Source: CATQHQ01 sp965243805 (GTDB taxonomy: Bacteria > Gemmatimonadota > Gemmatimonadetes > Longimicrobiales > Gaopeijiaceae). From it: a stretch of 64,000 bases of DNA. The translations under genes and the position numbers were made by a program. Below the pieces are notes generated by a model. It did no database searches and was not told the DNA's origin. It was given only the letters and a program-made list of their open reading frames with translations. Positions 8,883 through 16,454 of this stretch are shown here, in pieces. The stretch's first letter is position 1. Every line of letters starts with the position of its first letter. Where the stretch lies: the NCBI GenBank assembly GCA_965243805.1, contig OZ251577.1, positions 2,480,001-2,544,000 on the forward strand. Direction: 5' to 3'.

Positions 8883-9304
8883 GGCTCCTGGCCTCGGCTC
8901 TGTGCGACCACGCGGTTGCCGGCGCCGACGGCAAGCTGGAGCTGCGCGGCGTCTTCCACGATCTGTACGCTCCCGGCTTTCCCGCTCGTCAGGAACAAAT
9001 GTTTCTGGTCCTGGCCGTGGAATGGGATCGGACGGACGAGGGCCGCTACGCCTTTCGGATCGACGTGACCGGGCCCGGCGGACGGCCCACGCTCACGGTG
9101 GAAGGCGAGTCGCAGGTGACCACTCGCCCGGCGGATCGACCTCCGCCCCGAACGCGGCTGGTCATGCCCTTGGAGAAGGTCGTGTTCCCGGTGCCCGGAC
9201 GGTACGACTTCCAGGTCATGCTGAAGGGCCGGACGCTTCAGGGGCCGACCTTGTACGTGATGCAGACCGCGGAGGACGACAGCCCTCCGACCGAGCGGGA
9301 GTAG
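8879..9304 (+). CDS. DUF6941-like hypothetical protein
   Basis: This 141-residue protein starts at TTG 8879, sharing TTGA with the hyuB stop, so the two are coupled. It reads like a small beta-sandwich: LLASALCDHAVAGADGKLEL, then GVFHDLYAPGFPA, and a late FPVPGRYDFQVMLKG strand pair. This pattern is seen in an uncharacterised family of that length (DUF6941 by recall, not searched). No signal peptide. Role unknown. Confidence 0.65.
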   Translation: MRLLASALCDHAVAGADGKLELRGVFHDLYAPGFPARQEQMFLVLAVEWDRTDEGRYAFRIDVTGPGGRPTLTVEGESQVTTRPADRPPPRTRLVMPLEKVVFPVPGRYDFQVMLKGRTLQGPTLYVMQTAEDDSPPTERE

Positions 9305-9335
9305 GGGCGGCGTCGCAGGCGGATCGGGAGCCGGA

Positions 9336-9890
9336 TCAGCCCCACCAGCCGGCGGCCTTGGACGCCAGGAGAGCGAAGCCCCCCACCGCGCCCATCGCCG
9401 CTTCGTACTCCCGGTTGCGGGCGTAGCGCCTCATGGAGAAGGACGCGGGCTCACTGGCCACGGGCTCGGCCTCGGCGCGGGCGTGGTAGGGGATCGGCCG
9501 GGGAAAGAAGATCGGCACCGACCGACGGTAGCGGGCGTAGCCGTCGCCGAAGCGCGCCTGCAGCTCCCGGGCTTCCTGCTTCATCGTCACGCCGTAGACC
9601 CATGCGAAGAAGATCGCCACCAGCGGGATGAACCACATGACGCCACCGGCGACTGCGGCCCCTGCCCCCACGACGAAGCTGCCGAAGTACAGGGGGTTGC
9701 GGGTGAAGGCGTAGGGACCCGACACCGTCAGCTTCCGGTCCTTCTCTAGAACGCCCGCCGCCCAGGCTCGGACCCCCAGCCCCGCAACCACGATGGCGCC
9801 GCCGACCAGGAGCGAGGTGGCGTCGGGACGAGCCAGCCAGAAGAAGCAGATCGCCAGCAGCCAGGCAACTGGCAGCCGTAGCCGCCGCAC
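9336..9890 (-). CDS. isoprenylcysteine/phospholipid methyltransferase-like membrane protein
   Basis: This roughly 184-residue protein starts at GTG near 9890, just after the DUF3108 domain gene. It has about four membrane segments and the family motif GPYAFTRNPLYFGSF, then a helix ending ELQARFGDGYARYRRSVPIFFP. This matches the bacterial ICMT/PEMT-like family, which methylates small or lipidic substrates using S-adenosylmethionine. The substrate cannot be read from sequence. It is the last gene of the envelope cluster. Confidence 0.8.
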   Translation of the reverse strand: MRRLRLPVAWLLAICFFWLARPDATSLLVGGAIVVAGLGVRAWAAGVLEKDRKLTVSGPYAFTRNPLYFGSFVVGAGAAVAGGVMWFIPLVAIFFAWVYGVTMKQEARELQARFGDGYARYRRSVPIFFPRPIPYHARAEAEPVASEPASFSMRRYARNREYEAAMGAVGGFALLASKAAGWWG

Positions 9891-9904
9891 TCCGGTGCGC
9901 CGGG

Positions 9905-11461
9905 TCAGGGCGCTCTCTCGAGGGGTCCTTCGGGGGGTCCTTCGGGCGGGCCCTCGGGCGATCCCTCGGGGGAAGGAGCGACGATCTCCTCCAGGTGCAG
10001 GGACAGGGTTCCCACCAGCGGCAGGTTGCTCTTCATGTAGACGATCAACCGCCGGTCGTCGTCGGAGAGGTGAATTTCCGCCTCGCCGCCTTCGGAGAAG
10101 AGGCCGCGGGTCCGGATCACGGGCCGAATCACGATCGTGTTGAACTCGCCGGCGCCCACCTTGCGGCGGTCCTTGCGCACCACGTGGAGAACGACCGGGT
10201 TGCCGTCGTCCTTGAAGTAGCGGTTGAAGGTGTAGGTCTTGCCCACCTCCAGCGGCAGCGTGCGCGCGAAGTAGACGAAGGAGACGTCGTCCAGAGGAAG
10301 CGATGTGGGCAGCGATCCGACGCTGTCGTAGTCCAGGCGATGCCACCGCCGCTCCTCGGGGAAGAAGTCGTACTCTCGGTAGCGTTTCCGGCCCCCTTCG
10401 TGCTGGTCCTTGAGGAAGCGGCGGGACACCAGCGTCTCCGTGTCCATCCACGAATAGAACTTGGAGTCGATCTTGTAGCCTAGGGCGCCTCCTTGGATGT
10501 GCCACTCGGCGGCGTAGGCGGGTGCGCCGTGCACGGTGTCGATGCGAGGCACGCTCATCCGACCCTCGCCGACCGAGAACGCGAACACCTTGACCTTGTA
10601 CCGGAGGTGCTCGCCGAGCTCGAACGGGATTCGCGTGACGGAGCGAGCGGGGGCCGACAGCGAGTCCATCAGAAGCGTGCCGGCCTGGGCCTGCGCGGGC
10701 CTTGGTGCCGCCGAGAAGGCGACGGAGATCGCCGCCAGCAGGAGCGCCGCCGGGAACGAGGTCCTGCGCAGGCGCAGAAGCTCGAAGACGGTCGGCAGCA
10801 CTCGAACGCGGCTTCGGCGCCGGCGGATGTCGTAGCGGAGCCCTACCGGGACCTGGGCCACGCGGCGAGCGAAAGGCGCCAGCGCCGCCAGGAGCTGGGC
10901 GTTGGCTGCCCACCCCGTCCGGGTCACGAGGGGCCGGCCGGCGGCGGCGTTCAACGCCTTCTGGACCACCACGGCCCGGTAGGCGCGGAAGCCGCACAGC
11001 GGGTCCGTTCCCAGCCGGCCCAGCGCAACGGCTCCGATCCGGCGCGCCAGTCTGACCGACCACGGCGGCTTGGGTTCGCCGTCGCCTGTGCTGCCGGCCA
11101 CGATGTCGGCACCGCCCTCGAAGGTCTTGACGATGGACCGCAGGTCGTCCGGGTGCTCGGTGAAGTCGCCCTGCATGACCACCACGGCGTCCCGCTTGGG
11201 GTACTCGGTGGAGGCGGCCACTGTGCGCAGCAGCTTCTCGACTGCCGGGCCGTACCCGATCGGCCGCGCTTCCCGGAGCACCGTGAGCGGAAGCACCCGC
11301 CGGTACCGGTCCAGGAGAGTCCGGGTCTCGTCGGTGGAGCCGTCGTCCAGGACGCAGATGCGGTAGTCCCGGCCCAGGTCCAGCATGACCTCGCGGATCT
11401 TCCACAGAAGGACGCCGATCGTTCTGTCCTCGTCTCGGGTGGGAATGCAGATGTGGATCAT
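9905..11461 (-). CDS. GT2 glycosyltransferase fused to a DUF3108 domain
   Basis: This 518-residue protein has two unrelated halves. Residues 1 to about 220 are a GT-A family 2 glycosyltransferase (HICIPTRDEDRTIG, CVLDDGSTDETR, VVMQGDFTEHPDD), like polyprenyl-phosphate or dolichol-phosphate sugar transferases. A hydrophobic stretch follows (about 235-257, ending PRPAQAQ) that looks like a signal sequence or anchor. Residues 270-500 are a DUF3108 domain (FELGEHLRYKVKVF, KTYTFNRYF), normally periplasmic. The end is a short Pro-Glu-Gly repeat. As drawn, the catalytic half is cytoplasmic and DUF3108 periplasmic. A GTG inside the linker could also start a separate DUF3108 protein. Confidence 0.8.
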   Translation of the reverse strand: MIHICIPTRDEDRTIGVLLWKIREVMLDLGRDYRICVLDDGSTDETRTLLDRYRRVLPLTVLREARPIGYGPAVEKLLRTVAASTEYPKRDAVVVMQGDFTEHPDDLRSIVKTFEGGADIVAGSTGDGEPKPPWSVRLARRIGAVALGRLGTDPLCGFRAYRAVVVQKALNAAAGRPLVTRTGWAANAQLLAALAPFARRVAQVPVGLRYDIRRRRSRVRVLPTVFELLRLRRTSFPAALLLAAISVAFSAAPRPAQAQAGTLLMDSLSAPARSVTRIPFELGEHLRYKVKVFAFSVGEGRMSVPRIDTVHGAPAYAAEWHIQGGALGYKIDSKFYSWMDTETLVSRRFLKDQHEGGRKRYREYDFFPEERRWHRLDYDSVGSLPTSLPLDDVSFVYFARTLPLEVGKTYTFNRYFKDDGNPVVLHVVRKDRRKVGAGEFNTIVIRPVIRTRGLFSEGGEAEIHLSDDDRRLIVYMKSNLPLVGTLSLHLEEIVAPSPEGSPEGPPEGPPEGPLERAP

Positions 11462-11464
11462 CGC

Positions 11465-12484
11465 CTAATATACCCGACGACCTGCGACAGGTTCCGAGTT
11501 GTCCGCCTGGTGCTCGCCGACGCTCGTTGCGGGCGGCTTCGGCTGGGCCGGGGTCTCGCCCGGTGGCGGAGTCTTCCACCGGCGGTGATGCCAGAAGTAC
11601 TGCTCGGGGCGCTCCCGCACCAACTCTTCCAACCGGTGGGTGAACGACTGGGTGACGGTGATCACGTCGGCCGCCATCCCGCCGTGCCGCCCGTCGGCGC
11701 CGGTGCGCCTGCTGCCGGAGGGCACCTCCACCGCCTCGATCCGCACCTCGTAGCGGGGCGGGCGGCCCGGGATCCGCAGCGAGAAGCAGGTGACCATCGC
11801 CGCCCCGGTGCGGATCGCCAGCACGGCCGGGCCCCTGGCCGTCGCCGCCGGCCTGCCGAAGAAGTCCACGAAGACGCCGGCGCGACGAGCGTCCTGGTCG
11901 CCCATGAGGCCCACGATCCGTCCGGCGCGAAACGAGGCCAGCACCCGGGGCCGCGCCTCGCCCCGAGGGATCACGGTCAGGCCGAGTCCCTGCCGCGCTT
12001 CGGTGAGCCGCGCGTCGAAGAGCGGGTTGCGCTGGCGCGCCACCACCACGTCGACCGGCAGACCCCGGGCGGCGATCGCCGCCGCGCCCACCTCCCAGTT
12101 CCCCACGTGACCGCTGACCAGCGCCACGCCGCGGCCTTCGCCCGTAGCCTGCTCGAGGAGCTCCAGCCCGACCACCTGCGTGCGCTCGCGGATCTTGCGG
12201 GCACCCATGCGAGCCAGGCGGAACATAGCCACGGACTCGGCGCCCAGGTGGGCGTAGCACCGCCGGGCGGTGTCGCGCCGCCACGACTCGTCGGCCTCGG
12301 GGAAGGCGGCGGCGATCTGGGCGGTCACGACCTCCCAGCGGGGGCGGCCAAAGCGAGCGGCCAGCCACCCTAGAGATCCCCCCGCCCGGTCCGCCAGTCC
12401 TTCCGGGGCTGCGTTGCACGCTCCCGAGATCAGCCGAAAACCGGCGTACTCCAGCTGGTGGCGGAGGCGGATCCGGCCGCTCAT
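11465..12484 (-). CDS. lipid A biosynthesis acyltransferase (LpxL/HtrB family)
   Basis: This 339-residue protein has the HX4E catalytic motif GHVGNWE (His126, Glu131), then RGEARPRVLASFRAGRIVGLMGDQD and GVFVDFFGRPAATARGPA, the acceptor-site blocks of lauroyl/myristoyl acyltransferases. It transfers a secondary acyl chain to lipid A at the inner membrane. The last 35 residues are a Pro-rich tail. Its stop is 3 bases from the glycosyltransferase start and its start 13 bases from the ABC transporter stop, so they form one operon. Confidence 0.88.
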   Translation of the reverse strand: MSGRIRLRHQLEYAGFRLISGACNAAPEGLADRAGGSLGWLAARFGRPRWEVVTAQIAAAFPEADESWRRDTARRCYAHLGAESVAMFRLARMGARKIRERTQVVGLELLEQATGEGRGVALVSGHVGNWEVGAAAIAARGLPVDVVVARQRNPLFDARLTEARQGLGLTVIPRGEARPRVLASFRAGRIVGLMGDQDARRAGVFVDFFGRPAATARGPAVLAIRTGAAMVTCFSLRIPGRPPRYEVRIEAVEVPSGSRRTGADGRHGGMAADVITVTQSFTHRLEELVRERPEQYFWHHRRWKTPPPGETPAQPKPPATSVGEHQADNSEPVAGRRVY

Positions 12485-12497
12485 CGGATCCAGTCGC

Positions 12498-14501
12498 TCA
12501 TCGGAACTGGAGGTCGCGGAGGCGCCGGTAGAGGCCGCCTTCGCCGGCCAGGGAGTCGTGGTCGCCTCGCTGCACGACCCGTCCCTGCTCCACCACCAGG
12601 ATCAGGTCGGCCTGGCGGATCGTGGAGAGGCGGTGGGCGATGACGAACACCGTCCGCCCGACCAGCAATCGCTTCACGGCCTTCTGCACCAGTCGCTCCG
12701 ACTCGGCGTCCAAGGCGCTGGTGGCCTCGTCCAGCACCAGCACGGGAGGATCGCGGAGAACTGCTCGGGCGATGGCGATGCGCTGCCGCTGGCCGCCCGA
12801 CAGCGCGGTCCCCCGTTCGCCCACCAAGGTGTCGTACCCGCTGGGCAGTTGGGCGATGAAGTCGTGGGCGTGGGCCGCCCGAGCCGCCTCGCGGACTTGT
12901 TCGTCCCCGGCCCCTTCGGTTCCGTAGGCGATGTTGGCGCGTACTGTGTCGTGGAAGAGCACTGTCTCCTGGGACACGATCCCCAGGCCGCGCCGGAGGG
13001 ACGCCAGGCTGTACTCTCGCACGTCGACGCCGTCGATCTCCACCGCGCCCGAGGTCGGGTCGTAGAAGCGGCCCAGCAGGTCCACGATGCTGGTCTTGCC
13101 CCCACCGCTGGGTCCCACGAACGCCACGGTTGTTCCCGGCGGCACGTGAAAGCTCACTTCGCGGAGCACGGGTTCGCCCTGGCGGTACTCCAGACACACG
13201 CGCCGGTAGCGGATCCCCTCGCCCACGCTGGCGAAGGGGCGAACGCCGTTGCGGTTCGCTGGCTCCGCCGGTGCGCCCGTGCCCGTCGGGGCGGCAGTCT
13301 CCGTTGCTGCGTCCGCCTCCGCCGCCGCGTCCGTTTCCGTCGGTGCGTCCAGGAACTCGAACACCCGTTCCGCCGCCACCAAGCCCGGCTGAATCAGCAC
13401 GGGCAGCTTGCTCAGGTACTTGACCGGCGCGTACAGCCGGGAGCTCAGCGCAATAAACCCCACGAACGCCGCGCCCGTCAGCACCTCCTCCGACACGACC
13501 ATCCGGGCTCCGTACCAGAGGAGGACGGCGGTTCCGACGGTGACCAGGAACTCGGTGAGAGGGGCAGCCAGCGCGCGCAGGCGAACCGTCCTCATGAAGG
13601 TGGAGAAGTAGTCGCCCGTCAGTCCCTGGAAGCGCTTCCGCTCCGCCGCCTCTGCCGTCGCGGTCTTTACCAGCCGGATCCCCGACACCGTCTCCTGCAC
13701 GTGGGCACCGACCTCGCCGGCCGTCTCCAGCACGCGGCGGTCGTCTCGCTTCAGCCGGCGGACCAGCGGCCCCCAGATCACCATCGTGAGGGGAACGACC
13801 ACAAAGGCGGCGACGGTCAGCCGGGCCGAGATCTGGATCATCCAGTAGAGCGCGGCGACGAACATCCACACCGCCGACACGGTCGCCACCAGCTCCTTGG
13901 TGACCAGGGTGCGGAGCTGCTCCACGTCGTGGGTCAGGCGAGAGACGATCTGCCCGGTCTTGGTGCGTCCAAAGAAGGACAGGTTCAGCTCCAGCAGGTG
14001 GCCGTAGACCCGGTTGCGCAGGTCGCGGGTCACCCCTTGCTCCACCTTTGCCGTCAGGTAGGCGCGGAGGAAGTCCACCACGTTCTTGCACGCCACCACG
14101 GCGACGATGAAGACGATGATCCCCGTCACCGCCGCCAGCGGGTCGCCGCCGTCCAAGTCGACAAAGCGTCCCACGGTGGCGTCCATCGCTCGGCGGATGG
14201 CGTCGGGCTCGCCCGCCAGCGAACCGCCCCCGGCAGTGCTCTCTGAGCCGCCCCCGGCAACGCTCTCCGGGCCAGCTTCCGGACTCGCCGAGCCAGCTTC
14301 CGGGCTCCCCGGGCCGGCTTCTGGGCCCCCCGAGCCAGCCTCCGGGATGCTGCCGAAAACCGTCCCCAGAAATGGAATCAGCAGCACGAAGGAGAAGGCG
14401 TCCAGCGCCGCGAAGGCCGTGCTCGCCAACGCCGCCGCCAAGAACGTTCCCCTGTGCGGCTTCAGGCACGAGAGGACCCTTCGGACCAGCGCGACGCTCA
14501 C
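12498..14501 (-). CDS. MsbA-like ABC transporter, fused membrane and ATPase domains
   Basis: This 667-residue half transporter has six predicted helices and a C-terminal ATPase with Walker A VGPSGGGKTSIVD, the Q loop, the signature LSGGQRQRIAIARA and Walker B PVLVLDEATSALD. Position next to lpxL supports lipid A or lipid export. Two low-complexity insertions are unusual: a Pro-Glu-Ala-Gly-Ser repeat at about residues 53-96 in the first periplasmic loop, and an Ala/Glu/Thr linker just before the ATPase. The stop of the PorX-like gene overlaps its start. Confidence 0.85.
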   Translation of the reverse strand: MSVALVRRVLSCLKPHRGTFLAAALASTAFAALDAFSFVLLIPFLGTVFGSIPEAGSGGPEAGPGSPEAGSASPEAGPESVAGGGSESTAGGGSLAGEPDAIRRAMDATVGRFVDLDGGDPLAAVTGIIVFIVAVVACKNVVDFLRAYLTAKVEQGVTRDLRNRVYGHLLELNLSFFGRTKTGQIVSRLTHDVEQLRTLVTKELVATVSAVWMFVAALYWMIQISARLTVAAFVVVPLTMVIWGPLVRRLKRDDRRVLETAGEVGAHVQETVSGIRLVKTATAEAAERKRFQGLTGDYFSTFMRTVRLRALAAPLTEFLVTVGTAVLLWYGARMVVSEEVLTGAAFVGFIALSSRLYAPVKYLSKLPVLIQPGLVAAERVFEFLDAPTETDAAAEADAATETAAPTGTGAPAEPANRNGVRPFASVGEGIRYRRVCLEYRQGEPVLREVSFHVPPGTTVAFVGPSGGGKTSIVDLLGRFYDPTSGAVEIDGVDVREYSLASLRRGLGIVSQETVLFHDTVRANIAYGTEGAGDEQVREAARAAHAHDFIAQLPSGYDTLVGERGTALSGGQRQRIAIARAVLRDPPVLVLDEATSALDAESERLVQKAVKRLLVGRTVFVIAHRLSTIRQADLILVVEQGRVVQRGDHDSLAGEGGLYRRLRDLQFR

Positions 14502-16186
14502 CGGGGACGGGGCTTCAGGGTGGCGACGGGGACGATCATCTCCTCCGGCGAGATGCCGCCGTGGAGGAAGGAGTTGCGGTAGCGGCCGATGTACTCGCGG
14601 AGCTTGGTGGGGTAGACGAAGAAGTAGTCTTCAAGGGCCACCAAGTAGGTGGTGTCCGGCGGTCCGGGCGGAAGACGCAGGTCCGAGGAGCGGGTGGTGG
14701 TCAGCGCCCCGTCCCGCTTCTTCGTCCGCAACCTGGTGCCGAACTTGTACCGCAGGTTCGGCGTGGCGTCCCGGCGGGCGTACACGGTGGCGGGGCGGCG
14801 ACAGTGGATCGAGCCGTGGTCGGTGGTGAGGACGACCTTGTGGCCTCGGGCCGCCGCCTCCTTGAGCACCGAGAAGGCCGTGGAGCGCTCGAACCAGGAT
14901 CGGGTGAGTTCCCGGAGAGCCGTGGCGTCCTTGGCCACCTCCATGAGGATCGGCGACTCGGAGCGGCCGTGGGTCATCAGGTCCACGAAGTTGAACACGA
15001 GCGCCACGACGGACCCCGGCCTCCCGGCGGCGGCCCGAACGCGCCTCCCCACCTGGTCCGCCTTTCGATCGGTGAACACCTTCTCGTAGTGAACCGGCAC
15101 GTCGCGTCCCGCCAGTCGCCGGAGCTGGTCCCGCAACAGCTCTTGCTCAAAGGCGTTGAGAGAGCCTTCGTCCCCTGAAGCGTCCCACCACTGGGGTCGG
15201 CGCTCGGCGATCTGGTCTGGATAGAGCCCGGAGAAGAGGGCGTTGCGGGCGTAGGGCGTCGCCGTGGGCAGGATCGAGTAGTGGTACCCCTCCTCGATCT
15301 CGAAGAGGCTGGCCAGAAGGGGAGCGATCGCCCGCCACTGGTCGAGCCTCATGCAGTCCAGAACCACGAAGAAGACGGTGTCCGCTCCCAGCAGAGGCGC
15401 CAGGCGACGGGTCACCACGTCCACCGACAGCTCGGGCGGGTCGTCGGCGCCTCGAACCCAGCGGGGGTAGGTGCGCGCGATCCAGCGGCCGAAGTCTTGG
15501 CGCAGGTCGTCCTGAAGGGAGTCCACCGTGTCCAGCAGTCCGGTCTCGCCGTCGCTCTCCAGCCGAAGGCGCCACTCGACCAGCTCTTGGTACACGCGGG
15601 CGAAGCCGGCGGCGGACGGGGAGCGCGCGCGTTGCCGGACCAGGTCGGGCCAGCGGCTTGCGAAGTCCTGTGCGGTGCGCTGCTGGCGGATCGACGATCC
15701 TTCCAGAATGCGGGTGACCACCGACAGCACTTGCCGGGGACTGGTGGGCTTGACCAGGTAGTCCTCCACATGGCGGCCGATCGCCTCGGTCATGGTGCGG
15801 TCCTCTTCGGACTTGGTGACCATGACCACCCGAGCGTGGGGGGCCTCCCGATGCAGCGCCTTCAGGACTTGGAGTCCGGGCGTGCCGGGCATCTGCTCGT
15901 CGAGCAGGATCAGGTCGTAGGGGCGCTCCCGCAGGAGGGCCAGGGCGTCGTCGCCGTTGGTGATGGCGTCGACGTGGTATCCTCGCTGTTGGAGGAAGAG
16001 GAGATGGGGCCTAAGGAGGTCGATCTCGTCGTCCACCCAAAGGATTCTCTTGGCGGCGCGTCGCAGGGCTTCGCTTAGAGCTTTCGCCGCAGCCAGGCGA
16101 GAAGCAAGATGAGGGCGTGTCGGAGCAGCTTGGCCAACATCAGAGTTCTCCGGGGAGGGGTCCAAAGTCGCCGAGGGGGTCCACAA
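14498..16186 (-). CDS. PorX-like response regulator with PglZ phosphatase domain
   Basis: The frame encodes an N-terminal receiver domain (RILWVDDEIDLL; phospho-acceptor Asp96 in LILLDEQMPG; Lys in DYLVKPTSP), a helical middle and a C-terminal PglZ alkaline-phosphatase fold (FFVVLDCMRLDQW, VVLTTDHGSIHC, SFLHGGISPEEMIVP). This is the architecture of PorX, which in Bacteroidota controls type IX secretion genes. The start is uncertain: the longest frame begins at a TTG inside a repeat at 16186, another TTG is at 16165, and no ATG, GTG or further TTG lies between there and the receiver. No sensor kinase is adjacent. Confidence 0.82.
   Translation of the reverse strand: MWTPSATLDPSPENSDVGQAAPTRPHLASRLAAAKALSEALRRAAKRILWVDDEIDLLRPHLLFLQQRGYHVDAITNGDDALALLRERPYDLILLDEQMPGTPGLQVLKALHREAPHARVVMVTKSEEDRTMTEAIGRHVEDYLVKPTSPRQVLSVVTRILEGSSIRQQRTAQDFASRWPDLVRQRARSPSAAGFARVYQELVEWRLRLESDGETGLLDTVDSLQDDLRQDFGRWIARTYPRWVRGADDPPELSVDVVTRRLAPLLGADTVFFVVLDCMRLDQWRAIAPLLASLFEIEEGYHYSILPTATPYARNALFSGLYPDQIAERRPQWWDASGDEGSLNAFEQELLRDQLRRLAGRDVPVHYEKVFTDRKADQVGRRVRAAAGRPGSVVALVFNFVDLMTHGRSESPILMEVAKDATALRELTRSWFERSTAFSVLKEAAARGHKVVLTTDHGSIHCRRPATVYARRDATPNLRYKFGTRLRTKKRDGALTTTRSSDLRLPPGPPDTTYLVALEDYFFVYPTKLREYIGRYRNSFLHGGISPEEMIVPVATLKPRPR
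16075..16140 (-). CDS. possible 21-residue membrane peptide upstream of the PorX-like receiver
   Basis: ATG at 16140 is preceded by GGAGAA at good spacing. It opens a 21-codon frame with a hydrophobic core (HALILLLAW) between basic ends, closing with TAA at 16075-16077. It overlaps the upstream part of the PorX-like frame in a different frame. It could be a leader peptide that sets up restart for the PorX-like gene, a small membrane protein, or chance. Confidence 0.25.
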   Translation of the reverse strand: MLAKLLRHALILLLAWLRRKL

Positions 16187-16213
16187 AAAGTCGCTGGGGG
16201 TCCAAAAGTCGCC
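16155..16213. repeat. three imperfect copies of GGGGTCC-A-rich-AAGTCGC
   Basis: Units at about 16157-16172, 16176-16194 and 16196-16212 share GGGGTCC, a short A-rich run and AGTCGC, with lengths of 16 to 19 bases. They lie between the divergently transcribed PorX-like gene and the permease. They could be operator sites or slippage repeats. Confidence 0.65.
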
Positions 16214-16267
16214 AGAGCCGGCTTTTGACGGCTCCGTTGCGAGTAATCTTCCTACGACGCGGCCGGA

Positions 16268-16320
16268 GTCAAGGGTTCACGGCTGGCGTCGAGGGTTCAC
16301 GGCTGGCGTCGAGGGGGTTC
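16268..16320. repeat. 20-bp tandem repeat, two full copies and a partial
   Basis: The unit GTC(A/G)AGGGTTCACGGCTGGC occurs at 16268-16287 and 16288-16307, followed by a degenerate third start (GTCGAGGGGGTTC). It lies in the same 268-bp divergent intergenic region as the previous repeat. Confidence 0.75.
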
Positions 16321-16454
16321 GGGATCGGATGACGCGCTGGGAAGTTTGCCGAGGCGGCCTCCGTCCACTACCTACAACTACCCGACCTGCAACCACAGGA
16401 GTCCACTCTACGAGCCGGCCCGACCAAGCCGGCTGACGGAGGCTGCCCGACCCC

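Noticed and set aside
9336..12419. A 1027-codon single gene spanning the envelope cluster.
   Set aside because: Only the final 184 codons look like a protein (ICMT family); the rest is the shadow of the lpxL-like and glycosyltransferase genes.
16155..16320. A possible CRISPR array.
   Set aside because: Units are 16-20 bp, directly tandem or nearly so, with no unique spacers of constant length and no cas genes in the window.
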